From the NCBI GenBank assembly GCA_964588385.1, contig CAZPPG010000061.1, positions 1-19,718 on the forward strand: a stretch of 19,718 nt of DNA, read 5' to 3'. A model generated the notes under the pieces. The model was not told the origin of the DNA, did not search any database, and worked only from the letters and a program-made list of their open reading frames with translations. Below are positions 1 to 6,884 of the stretch, in pieces (position 1 is the first letter of the stretch; each line of letters opens with the position of its first letter). Origin of the DNA: JAHBWV01 sp964588385. Its GTDB lineage: Bacteria > Planctomycetota > Phycisphaerae > Phycisphaerales > UBA1924. Both the position numbers and the translations under genes were made by a program.

Positions 1-55
1 TCGTGACTTCGTGACTTCGTGACTTCGTGACTTCGTGACTTCGTGACTTCGTGAC
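1..55. repeat. Octamer tandem repeat (6.9 copies) upstream of asd
   Basis: The octamer TCGTGACT is repeated perfectly six times and followed by a seventh 7-base copy, so GTGAC recurs every 8 bases from position 3 to 55. The array probably continues to the left of the window. It ends 12 bases before the asd ATG, with AAGG (56-59) as a possible ribosome site between them. In the asd frame the array contains TGA stops (20-22 and 44-46), so it is not coding for an N-terminal extension. A related, less perfect GTGAC octamer array occurs at 16711-16742. Confidence 0.95.
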
Positions 56-67
56 AAGGTACACACC

Positions 68-1189
68 ATGGGTCTGCAGACATCCACACTGGCGGTCGTC
101 GGCGCAACGGGCGCTGTCGGACGCGAAACCCTCTCGATCATCCATGCTCGCGGCGTGCCCGCCGAGAACGTCATCGCGCTCGCATCGGCACGCTCGGAGG
201 GCGCCACACTCGCGTACGGCAGCGGCGCGATCCACGTGCGCGGACTGGACGAGCGGGCCGCCGAGCTTGCCTTCCATCGCGCCGACGTCGCCATCTTCGC
301 CGCCGACGCCGACACCGCCCGAACGTATGTGCCTATTGCCGTCGAACGCGGCGCACTCGTCGTTGACAACTCGTCTGCTTTCCGCATGGATGATGCCGTG
401 CCCCTCGTGATCCCGGAGGTGAACGGCGAGCTTCTGTCGCGCGGGGCAGAGGTCGTCGCGAATCCCAACTGCTCCACGATTCTGCTGCTCGTCGCGCTCG
501 AGCCGCTCCGTCGTCGATTCGGCGTGCGCTCCATCGTCGTCTCCACCTACCAGGCGGTCTCCGGCGCGGGCCTCGCGGCGATCGAGGAACTCCGCATCCA
601 GACCGGCCAGATCCTGGCGGGCCGAGCCGCCAGCGCGACCGTCTTCAAGGAACCATGCGCGTTCAATGTCTTCAGCCATGACTCGGCCGTCGACCCCGCG
701 ACAGGCCTGAACGTGGAAGAGCGGAAGCTTATCGAAGAGACGCGCAAGATCTGGGGCGATCCCCGCGTCGCGATCACGCCCACCTGCGTCCGCGTCCCCG
801 TGGAGCGCGCCCACAGCGAATCTGTCCTGGTCGAACTCGGCGAGCCAGTCCGTGAGGACGAGGTCCGGCTTGCGCTCGCCGGCGCACCCGGCGTGCGCAT
901 CCTCGACGATCGCGCAACGAACGCATTTCCCACACCTCTCAAGGCCAGCGGCGTTGATGACGTCCTGGTGGGACGCATCCGCCCCGATCCCGGAGCGGGC
1001 TTCGACGGCCGCGGCCGATGCAGGCGCTGGTGCTTCTGGCTCAGTGGAGATCAGATCCGAAAGGGTGCGGCCCTGAACGCAGTGCAGATCGCCGAGTCAT
1101 TGATCGCGCCCGAGCCCGCATCCGCGTCGCCACGGAAGCGAGGACCGTCGCGCTCGCCGCGTCTTCCCGCGCGAGCGATCGCTACCTGA
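68..1189 (+). CDS. asd: Aspartate-semialdehyde dehydrogenase
   Basis: Catalyses NADPH-dependent reductive dephosphorylation of aspartyl-4-phosphate to aspartate semialdehyde, the branch point to lysine/diaminopimelate, threonine and methionine. The 373-aa protein opens with the nucleotide-binding GATGAVG loop (residues 12-18). It carries NSSAFRMD (101-108), the catalytic-cysteine motif ANPNCST with Cys135, the YQAVSGAG segment (161-168), and the substrate/acid-base region RVPVERAHS with Arg243 and His249. It ends with the conserved RKGAALNAVQIAE block. The segment just before that block (GAGFDGRGRCRRW) and the basic, Ser/Pro-rich C-terminal tail of about 25 residues are atypical additions. 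The ATG at 68 is the only reasonable start because the upstream repeat has stops in this frame; AAGG lies 8 bases before it. It is a single gene here, convergent with the next. Confidence 0.96.
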   Translation: MGLQTSTLAVVGATGAVGRETLSIIHARGVPAENVIALASARSEGATLAYGSGAIHVRGLDERAAELAFHRADVAIFAADADTARTYVPIAVERGALVVDNSSAFRMDDAVPLVIPEVNGELLSRGAEVVANPNCSTILLLVALEPLRRRFGVRSIVVSTYQAVSGAGLAAIEELRIQTGQILAGRAASATVFKEPCAFNVFSHDSAVDPATGLNVEERKLIEETRKIWGDPRVAITPTCVRVPVERAHSESVLVELGEPVREDEVRLALAGAPGVRILDDRATNAFPTPLKASGVDDVLVGRIRPDPGAGFDGRGRCRRWCFWLSGDQIRKGAALNAVQIAESLIAPEPASASPRKRGPSRSPRLPARAIAT

Positions 1190-1220
1190 AAGCCCCGGGC
1201 GTCGTCGAACAACCGGGCTT
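1190..1220. terminator. Possible bidirectional terminator between convergent genes
   Basis: An imperfect inverted repeat, AAGCCCCGG (1190-1198) against CCGGGCTT (1213-1220), begins at the base after the asd stop and lies in the 46-base gap before the convergent PEP-CTERM gene. One C is bulged and there is no T tract, so intrinsic termination is only suggested. Confidence 0.35.
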
Positions 1221-1235
1221 CAACAACCGATGGTC

Positions 1236-1847
1236 TCAGGACGCACGTGAACGCCGGCGGCGCGCGAGAAGTCCCGCGACGCCCACGAGCGCGAGCGATC
1301 CGGGAGCGGGGATCGGTCCGACGCGAAGGGTCACGGTACCGTTGCCGCCCGATGGGCTGTACGTGAACCCGACGACCGAGACCCGGTCCGCACCGATGTC
1401 GACATAGTCCAAGCCGTGGAAGGGGACCGACGGCGAGAACTGCCCGAAGGTGGAGACCAGCACGCCCGCCGCGGGAATCGTCGGGGCCACGGCTCCCGGC
1501 GTTCCGGCGATGACCAGATCGGGAGCCAAACCGAAGGGCCCGCTGTTCGCGACCGCGACATCAGAGAGGAAGAGCCCGAGCGAGAGCGTGGTTCCGTGCG
1601 GAGACGCGAAATCGATGAAATTCAGGCCCGGAAGCAGCGAGACCACGGGATCGCTGGCGTCGCCATTCAGCGACATCTTCGAGTTCGGGGTCGTTGAGAA
1701 CGTATCAAACTCGTATGCGCCGGCCACGTTGTTGCCCACGGCATCTGACCAGTAAATCAAGGCGCCGGTCAGATACGTCTCCGCCGTGGCTGAGAACGCG
1801 AGAGTCGAAACCACAGCGGCGGAACCGAGGAACCTGCTGACGTACAT
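1236..1847 (-). CDS. PEP-CTERM-type exported protein of unknown function
   Basis: A 203-aa protein with an N-terminal export signal (residues 1-22, hydrophobic core then SATA before ET). The middle is low-complexity, beta-rich and rich in Gly, Ser and Val. The C-terminal sorting tag has PAPG at about 179, a hydrophobic stretch LALVGVAGLLA, then RRRR and a short tail. This is the tripartite layout of PEP-CTERM substrates handled by an exosortase; no exosortase gene is in this window. The first ATG is supported by GGAGG about 8 bases upstream on the minus strand (about 1854-1858). Nothing shows what the mature domain does; surface or matrix localisation is inferred from the tag alone. It is on the same strand as the small protein upstream, with a 157-base gap. 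Confidence 0.85.
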   Translation of the reverse strand: MYVSRFLGSAAVVSTLAFSATAETYLTGALIYWSDAVGNNVAGAYEFDTFSTTPNSKMSLNGDASDPVVSLLPGLNFIDFASPHGTTLSLGLFLSDVAVANSGPFGLAPDLVIAGTPGAVAPTIPAAGVLVSTFGQFSPSVPFHGLDYVDIGADRVSVVGFTYSPSGGNGTVTLRVGPIPAPGSLALVGVAGLLARRRRSRAS

Positions 1848-2004
1848 CTCTGCCTCCAGATTGTTGTTCGAGAGGCAAGATGCACTACATTCAGGGATGT
1901 GCCACTCGAATCAGAAGAATCCGGTGGAATCCGCAGCACTTTGATACGAGAGACGCGGCCTGGCTGGTGCCCAGGAACAACACCGACGCGAGCATGACCC
2001 GGCC

Positions 2005-2238
2005 TCAGTCGTCATCTGCCGCTTCATTGCCTGCGACATAGCCCGCCGCGGCACCCGCTGCCCCGCCCACGACCGCCGCACACCCGGGAGCGAGTCCGAT
2101 CGCGACGGCTCCGAGAGCCAAGATGAAAGCACCCGCTCGCCTCGGGCGTGGCGCGGCAGGTGTGGACGGATCCGGGTCACCTCGGACGATCGCGAAGTCC
2201 GCGGTCATGTTGGGATCGGTGCTGCTGATGTTCTTCAT
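2005..2238 (-). CDS. Small glycine-zipper membrane protein
   Basis: A 77-aa protein with a polar, Pro-rich N-terminus (1-33), a hydrophobic stretch FILALGAVAIGLAPG (about 38-52), Cys53, and a Gly/Ala zipper VVGGAAGAAAGYVAG (about 56-70), ending in EAADDD. Glycine-zipper helices of this sort are typical of small envelope proteins. Cys53 follows APG, which is a poor lipobox, and the N-terminus is long for a lipoprotein signal, so lipidation is doubtful. AGGAG lies 7-8 bases upstream of the ATG on the minus strand, which makes it a convincing gene despite its size. No specific function can be given. Confidence 0.75.
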   Translation of the reverse strand: MKNISSTDPNMTADFAIVRGDPDPSTPAAPRPRRAGAFILALGAVAIGLAPGCAAVVGGAAGAAAGYVAGNEAADDD

Positions 2239-2317
2239 TGCGATTCTCCTGGACAGACGCTTCTGTCTGCAGGAGCATGCGCCCGACGCATGAACTCACC
2301 CTGTACCGTCAATGAAG

Positions 2318-2341
2318 CCGCCCTCACCGGTGCGAGGGCGG
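2318..2341 (-). terminator. Hairpin downstream of ftsH
   Basis: A perfect 8-bp stem, CCGCCCTC (2318-2325) with GAGGGCGG (2334-2341), closes an 8-base loop. It lies 44 bases past the ftsH stop on the minus strand. No T run follows, so it is a weak intrinsic terminator or an RNA-stabilising end. It also separates ftsH from the small gene downstream. Confidence 0.5.
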
Positions 2342-2384
2342 TTCGGCAGTCAACGTGTCTCCATACGAGTTCGACGAGCCCAGC

Positions 2385-4433
2385 TCACGCCGGCGAGGGG
2401 AACGCCCCCGGAGGGACGTCCGGAGAGTTCGTTGTGATCGGCGGCCTGGACGCAGGAGTCGCCTCGTTCTTTGCCGCCTCCGCCGCGAGAAGATCAGCGA
2501 CCGTCGGCTTGGAGAGCGGCTCTCCCCGCATCAGCTTGGCAACCTCGTCGGCGCTGAGGGTCTCGTGCTTGAGCAGCGCCATGGCGACGCGATCGACCTT
2601 GTCCCAGTTCTCGTTGAGCAGGCGCTGCGCGTCCGCGTAGGCCTCGTCGACGAACCGGCGAACCTCATCGTCAATGATGTGCGCCGTCTCGTCGGAGTAC
2701 TCCTTCTCGGCCGCGAAGAAGTCGCGCGTGTCCTGACCCGCGTATCTGACGAAGCCCAGCCGCTCGCTCATGCCCCACTCCAGCACCATGGTGCGGGCCA
2801 ATCGCGTGACCATCGAGATATCCATCGCCGCGCCCGAGGACGTGTCGCTGGTCGCCCGCTCCTCGGCGATGCGCCCGCCGCACAGCACGCGCATCGTCGC
2901 CAGCAGCCACTTCTTGCCGTAGCCCATGCGGTCCTTCTCAGGCAGCGACATTGTGGACCCGAGCGACTGCCCGCGCGGGATGATCGTGACCTTGTGGAGC
3001 GGATCCGCGCTGGGGAGCAGCGCCTGCAGCACGGCGTGCCCCGCCTCGTGATAGGCCGTGGCGCGATTCTCGTCCTTGTCCATGACGCGGCTCTTGCGGG
3101 CCCGCCCGAACTTGATCTTGTCCCGGGCCTCTTCCAGGTCCTCCTGCTCGATGAAGTCCTTGTTCTTCATCGTCGCGGAGATCGCCGCCTCGTTGATCAG
3201 AGCCGCGAGCTCCGCACCGGAGAACATCGGCGTCGCGCGCGCCGTCCGCTCGATGTCCACATTCGGACCGAGCTTCACCTTCTTCGCGTGCACCGACAGA
3301 ATCTCAACCCGCCCCTTCACGTCCGGCAGCGGCACCGTGATCTGCCGGTCAAACCGGCCCGGACGCACCAGCGCTGGATCCAGCACGTCGTTGCGATTCG
3401 TCGCGGCAATCACGATCACACCGTCAGAACTCGTGATGCCGTCCATCTCGACCAGGATCGCGTTCAGGGTCTGCTCACGCTCATCGTGCCCGCCCTGGCT
3501 GAAGCCCGAACCGCGCCGACGACCGACCGCGTCGATCTCATCCAGGAAGATGATGCACGGCGCGGACTCCTTGGCCTGCTTGAAGAGGTCGCGCACGCGC
3601 GAAGCGCCAACACCCACGAACATCTCAACAAAGTCCGAGCCGGAGATCGAAAAGAACGGCACATCCGCCTCGCCCGCGATCGCCTTGGCCAGCAGCGTCT
3701 TGCCGCAGCCCGGCTCGCCGATCAGCAGCACGCCGCGCGGAATCCGACCGCCAAGCTTCGTGAAGCGCTTGGGATTCTTCAGGAACTCGATGATCTCCGT
3801 CACTTCTTCCTTAGCCTCGTCGATGCCCGCCACGTCCTTGAACGTGATGCCGGTCATCTCCTTGGAAAGCGTCCGGTGGCGGCTCTTGCCGAAGTTGCCC
3901 AGCATGCCCCCCGCGTTCGATGCGCTCCGCAGCCCACGCGAGATCAGCAGCCACAGCAGCGCCAGCACGAGGATGAACGGCCCGAACCACAGCAGCAGCG
4001 GCACCAGGGGCGACGGCGACCGCGTGTGGACCTTTCGGTCCGTGATCTCCAGCACCGCGTTGGTGTACGCCTCACGCGTCGCAACGCTCAGCGGGATCCT
4101 CACCACCGTCGGAACCTTCGAGTCGGGGCCGGGCAGGAGCTTGGCGATGATCGCATCGTCGCGGATCGTCACGCTGTCCACGTCGATCAACTTCTCTTTG
4201 TATCGCGTCTCAAAGTCGTTCAGGGTGATGGTCTTCCCCTCGCCGCCCGAGGAGAAGAGCATGTACAGCATCAGCACAAGCAGCAGCACGGTCACGAGGC
4301 CGAACAGCCCCTTGGACGGGGGGACAGCCGCCGCCTGCGGACGTCCGTTGCCACCTCGCGGCGAGCCGTTTGAGCCCTTCTCGCCGGGCCCTGTGCTGGG
4401 TGATGGAGTATCGGATTTGCTCATCGTGCTCAC
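2385..4433 (-). CDS. ftsH: ATP-dependent zinc metalloprotease FtsH
   Basis: A membrane-anchored AAA+ protease that extracts and degrades membrane and short-lived cytosolic proteins. The 682-aa product has a Gly/Pro-rich cytosolic N-tail (1-40), TM1 (about 43-60), a periplasmic domain (about 63-140) and TM2 (about 143-165). The AAA module follows, with Walker A GEPGCGKT (239-246), the pore segment MFVGVG (271-276), Walker B IIFLDE (294-299) and the second region of homology with Arg357 and Arg360. The M41 protease domain has HEAGH (462-466) and the third zinc ligand Asp538 in SSGAAMD. The C-tail is Ala/Pro-rich. The Walker A has Glu and Cys where most FtsH have Pro and Thr, but the invariant GKT is intact. 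The listed start is GTG at 4433; an ATG at 4424 preceded by AAGTGAG is an equally good or better start. It lies downstream of lptE on the same strand with a 191-base gap that may hold its own promoter. Confidence 0.97.
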   Translation of the reverse strand: MSTMSKSDTPSPSTGPGEKGSNGSPRGGNGRPQAAAVPPSKGLFGLVTVLLLVLMLYMLFSSGGEGKTITLNDFETRYKEKLIDVDSVTIRDDAIIAKLLPGPDSKVPTVVRIPLSVATREAYTNAVLEITDRKVHTRSPSPLVPLLLWFGPFILVLALLWLLISRGLRSASNAGGMLGNFGKSRHRTLSKEMTGITFKDVAGIDEAKEEVTEIIEFLKNPKRFTKLGGRIPRGVLLIGEPGCGKTLLAKAIAGEADVPFFSISGSDFVEMFVGVGASRVRDLFKQAKESAPCIIFLDEIDAVGRRRGSGFSQGGHDEREQTLNAILVEMDGITSSDGVIVIAATNRNDVLDPALVRPGRFDRQITVPLPDVKGRVEILSVHAKKVKLGPNVDIERTARATPMFSGAELAALINEAAISATMKNKDFIEQEDLEEARDKIKFGRARKSRVMDKDENRATAYHEAGHAVLQALLPSADPLHKVTIIPRGQSLGSTMSLPEKDRMGYGKKWLLATMRVLCGGRIAEERATSDTSSGAAMDISMVTRLARTMVLEWGMSERLGFVRYAGQDTRDFFAAEKEYSDETAHIIDDEVRRFVDEAYADAQRLLNENWDKVDRVAMALLKHETLSADEVAKLMRGEPLSKPTVADLLAAEAAKNEATPASRPPITTNSPDVPPGAFPSPA

Positions 4434-4605
4434 TTGAGATCGCGTCAGTCCTCGCCCGAGCCCGCACGGACCCGGAAGTCAGACCGACGCGGTTGAAACG
4501 TCGGAGAACGGCACGCCCGTCCGGAACTCGTTCGTGCCACACCTTCATTCGGATGCCGCACGCCCCGGGTTCATTTCACCCGTTGCAATGCTCCGGAAGG
4601 TTGGG

Positions 4606-4620
4606 GAACGCTAGGCGTTC
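4606..4620 (-). terminator. Short hairpin just after the lptE stop
   Basis: GAACGC (4606-4611), TAG, GCGTTC (4615-4620) forms a 6-bp stem with a 3-base loop, starting 4 bases after the lptE-like stop codon on the minus strand. No T tract follows. A similar GGAACG/CGTTCC hairpin follows the TlpA-like gene (9925-9939). Confidence 0.4.
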
Positions 4621-4624
4621 GGCG

Positions 4625-5164
4625 TTACCAGTTCGACCGAAGTTCGGCAACGATGTCGCGGGCCAGTTCCTGTACCGCCGCCTGCTCGCCCACGGCCAGT
4701 CGCTCACCGGACGGCCGCGACGGCACGAATGGCTCGGTCGCGGAGAAGTTCCGACGGGCCACCAGCGTCTTGCCCGTGCGGTTGTCGACCCAGTCAAAGC
4801 TCACCGTGATCCGAACACCGACCTCCTGCACCAGGCCGACCTGCGACTCCCGGGAATACGCGATCATGTCCGAACGCGTGATCGATCCCGTCAGCGTCGT
4901 CTCAGAGTTCCCGGGAGAGGTCACCACCCAGGGCGTCACGAGCCGCATCTCCTTGATGATCGCCTCCGTCAGCGACGCCTCAAGACCGATGCTGTAGGTC
5001 GCGTTGTCAAAGACCGGCACCGCCACGGAGCGCACCGCGTCGTCGTACGTCGACTGCGTCGAATACCCCTTCGTCGGATCAGAGGCGCAGCCGCCCAGCG
5101 GCCCGAACGCGACCAATGCCGTCAGCACCACCGCCCCAAAGGTTGCGCAGCTCGCGTGTTTCAC
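4625..5164 (-). CDS. lptE: LptE-like LPS-assembly lipoprotein
   Basis: A 179-aa outer-membrane lipoprotein expected to plug and support the LptD channel that inserts lipopolysaccharide. The N-terminus has a basic start, a hydrophobic core (about 10-22) and the lipobox LGGC with Cys26. The mature domain has the family pattern of a conserved RSVAVPVFDN strand, then GLEASLTEAIIKEM, then the LTGSI strand, ending near the ELARDIVAEL helix. A longer reading frame starts upstream, but its extra N-terminus is merely the BamD-like gene in another frame. The proper start is GTG at 5164, which overlaps the TGA stop of the upstream gene (5161-5163) in a GTGA junction, indicating translational coupling. 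The assignment rests on motif and context; sequence conservation in this family is low. Confidence 0.8.
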   Translation of the reverse strand: MKHASCATFGAVVLTALVAFGPLGGCASDPTKGYSTQSTYDDAVRSVAVPVFDNATYSIGLEASLTEAIIKEMRLVTPWVVTSPGNSETTLTGSITRSDMIAYSRESQVGLVQEVGVRITVSFDWVDNRTGKTLVARRNFSATEPFVPSRPSGERLAVGEQAAVQELARDIVAELRSNW

Positions 5165-6240
5165 GGGTTGGGCGCCGCATCGTCGGACACGGGAGGAGTC
5201 GCTTCCCCGGGCCGACTCTCCGACCCCGGCTCGCCCTCGCCCGCGGCCGCCGGATCCTCGGCCGGCTTTGCGAGCCAGCCCCGTTCCACCATGATCTCCG
5301 TCCCCCGCGACGCCGCCAGCGTGCCGGGGTGCTCGCGCAGCAGCCGCTGCAGCGTCACGCGCGCCGAAGTCGGGTCCTTCTGCTTCAGATACCATCGCGC
5401 CGTGTTCAGCATCTGCGCCGCAAGCGACTCGTCCAGACGCGCCACCAAGGCATCATTCAATCCTGCGGCCTGCGCGTCCGCCGGATACGTCTGCGCGAAC
5501 CCCTCCACAAGATACTGCGCTTCAATCAGGGGGGCCGCGTCGTAGCGAGGCCCCTTGAACCGCGCGATGTTCGAGTAGATCCGCCGCTGCATCGCACGCT
5601 TCCGATGCTGGCTCTCCGGAAAGTTCGTCAGAAAGATGCCGTACATCTCCGCGGCCATCTCCATCTCGCGCACGCGGTAGTAGTAATCCGCGAGCTCGAT
5701 CGCCGCCTGCTCGGCAAGCTGGCTCTTGGGCAGGCGCTCCTGGATGCGGACCAACAGCTCCTCGCCGATGCCGGTCGCGTTCTCGAATCGGATCCCGAAG
5801 AACTTCCTGCGAAGCCCGTTGAGATACTTCATTCCGATCTCGAACTCGCGCTCGAGCGCGGTCACAAACTCCGGCGATGCCGGAAACTGCAGGGCGACGG
5901 CCTCGTAGTCGTACAGGGCCTTGTACTCGTTCCCGGACGCGGTGATCGCGTCCCCCCGCAGCCGATACGCCTCGGCCAGATACGGATTGTCCTCTCGCGC
6001 GTGCTCCTCGATCCAGTTGGAAAGGACCGACCGGGCCTCCGAGGGGCGGTCATTGGCCAGCAGCTCGCGGGCCTTTGCGATGGTGGCCTCGTCACTTCCC
6101 GGCTCCGACACACGGGTCTCACGGAACTCGCCCGATTCATCCAGTTCCATCTCTTTGGCCTGACCCCACGCCCCGGGCGCAAACCCCGCGCTCAGGACCG
6201 CGACAAAGAGACAGACGCTCGTACGCAACGGTTGGGGCAT
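5161..6240 (-). CDS. BamD-like TPR periplasmic protein
   Basis: A 359-aa exported helical-repeat protein. The signal peptide spans about 1-26 (hydrophobic core CLFVAVLSAGF, then APGAWG before QA). The body is a run of TPR-like helix pairs: ATIAKARELL (about 52), AEAYRLRGDAITASG, KALYDYEAVALQFPASP, AEQAAIELADYYYRVREMEMAAEMYGIFLTNFPES split over two repeats, then ARWYLKQKDPTSARVTLQRLL near 290. The pattern of a repeat followed by a P-x-S-x turn resembles BamD/YbgF-type proteins, which scaffold outer-membrane protein assembly. There is no lipobox, unlike true BamD. The tail (about 325-359) is acidic and Pro/Gly-rich and probably disordered. Pairing with the LptE-like gene supports an outer-membrane biogenesis role, but other TPR scaffolds are possible. 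Confidence 0.7.
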   Translation of the reverse strand: MPQPLRTSVCLFVAVLSAGFAPGAWGQAKEMELDESGEFRETRVSEPGSDEATIAKARELLANDRPSEARSVLSNWIEEHAREDNPYLAEAYRLRGDAITASGNEYKALYDYEAVALQFPASPEFVTALEREFEIGMKYLNGLRRKFFGIRFENATGIGEELLVRIQERLPKSQLAEQAAIELADYYYRVREMEMAAEMYGIFLTNFPESQHRKRAMQRRIYSNIARFKGPRYDAAPLIEAQYLVEGFAQTYPADAQAAGLNDALVARLDESLAAQMLNTARWYLKQKDPTSARVTLQRLLREHPGTLAASRGTEIMVERGWLAKPAEDPAAAGEGEPGSESRPGEATPPVSDDAAPNP

Positions 6241-6249
6241 GGCTGCGTG

Positions 6250-6278
6250 AGTGTAAAGGGGGTCGTGCCCCGGCTCAA
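6250..6278 (-). promoter_or_regulatory. Sigma70-type promoter for the BamD-like/lptE unit
   Basis: On the minus strand, TTGAGC (6278-6273) and TACACT (6255-6250) are separated by exactly 17 bases. The -10 ends only 9 bases before the ATG at 6240, so initiation about 7 bases downstream would leave a leader of a few bases. This fits the absence of a ribosome-binding site there. Confidence 0.55.
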
Positions 6279-6287
6279 ACGCGGGTC

Positions 6288-6296
6288 TGATATTCT
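6288..6296 (+). promoter_or_regulatory. Possible extended -10 for apaG
   Basis: TGATATTCT matches an extended -10 (TGN plus TATTCT) in the divergent gap between the BamD-like gene and apaG. There is no recognisable -35, and the implied leader is about 80 bases. Confidence 0.3.
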
Positions 6297-6381
6297 GGAC
6301 TGAGGCTCCGCACGCCCTCGGCGAACCCGCGGCCGCCGGACCCGGTGTACCCTCTGGAGAAGCCGCGGAGGGAACGCTGGG

Positions 6382-6804
6382 ATGAACCGGACCAGGCTTG
6401 GCTCAGAAGCGGTCACCGAGGGGGTCTCGATCCGCGTGACACCCAGCTATCTCCCCGACCAATCGGACCCGGGAGAACCCCGCTACGTCTTCGGCTACCA
6501 CATCGACGTCACAAACGGCACCGGAATGGGCGTGCAGATCCTCTCACGCCGCTGGCGGATCATCGAGGGCGATGGAGAGGCCCACGAGGTCGTGGGAGAC
6601 GGAGTGGTCGGGCTCCAGCCGCACATCGCGCCCGGCGAATCGTTCCACTACGGCTCCTTCTGCCCCCTGCGGACCGAGTGGGGAACCATGGAGGGCGAGT
6701 ACCTGGCCCGCTGGGACGACGGCCGACGTGTGGAACTCAAGATCGCTCGCTTCTACCTCGCCCACCCGCGCGGTGACGAATCGGAGTTCTCCGGGCCCGA
6801 GTGA
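6382..6804 (+). CDS. apaG: ApaG-domain protein
   Basis: A 140-aa single-domain protein of the ApaG family, a beta-sandwich of the fibronectin-III type linked in enterobacteria to Co2+/Mg2+ phenotypes but of unsettled biochemical role. Hallmarks in order are VTPSYLPDQSDP (about 19-30), YVFGYHIDVTN, VQILSRRWRI (about 52-61), the GDGVVG turn (72-77), LQPHIAPGESFHYGS (about 78-92) and GTMEGEYLARWDDG. The length is slightly above the usual 125. GGAGG (about 6367-6371) precedes the ATG by about 10 bases. It is convergent with the next gene and divergent from the BamD-like gene. Confidence 0.93.
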   Translation: MNRTRLGSEAVTEGVSIRVTPSYLPDQSDPGEPRYVFGYHIDVTNGTGMGVQILSRRWRIIEGDGEAHEVVGDGVVGLQPHIAPGESFHYGSFCPLRTEWGTMEGEYLARWDDGRRVELKIARFYLAHPRGDESEFSGPE

Positions 6805-6824
6805 GACCCCGCCCCCCAAGCACA

Positions 6825-6852
6825 ACGCCCGGACCACAGCCGGCCCGGGCGT
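6825..6852. terminator. Bidirectional terminator hairpin, apaG / aspartyl-protease-like gene
   Basis: A perfect 8-bp stem, ACGCCCGG (6825-6832) with CCGGGCGT (6845-6852), closes a 12-base loop. It sits in the 80-base gap between two convergent genes. No T run is visible on either side. Confidence 0.5.
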
Positions 6853-6884
6853 CTCAGGAGCAGCACACGTTCCAACCCGCAGTT

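Noticed and set aside
1..55. Possible CRISPR array
   Set aside because: The 8-base units are back to back with no spacers, so it is a microsatellite.
950..1080. Compensated frameshift in the asd C-terminal part
   Set aside because: The Arg/Cys-rich segment before the RKGAALNAVQIAE block looks odd, but the frame is intact on both sides and other frames give nothing more family-like.
2005..2238. Lipoprotein call for the glycine-zipper protein
   Set aside because: The residue three before Cys53 is Ala rather than the usual Leu, with Pro between, and the preceding N-terminus is too long for a standard lipoprotein signal.
2355..4373. 672-codon plus-strand open frame opposite ftsH
   Set aside because: It is antisense to every conserved FtsH motif. 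The sequence is Arg/His/Leu-rich, typical of a high-GC shadow frame, with no domain.
5116..6303. 395-codon plus-strand open frame
   Set aside because: Antisense to the BamD-like and lptE genes; Arg/His-rich with no recognisable domain.
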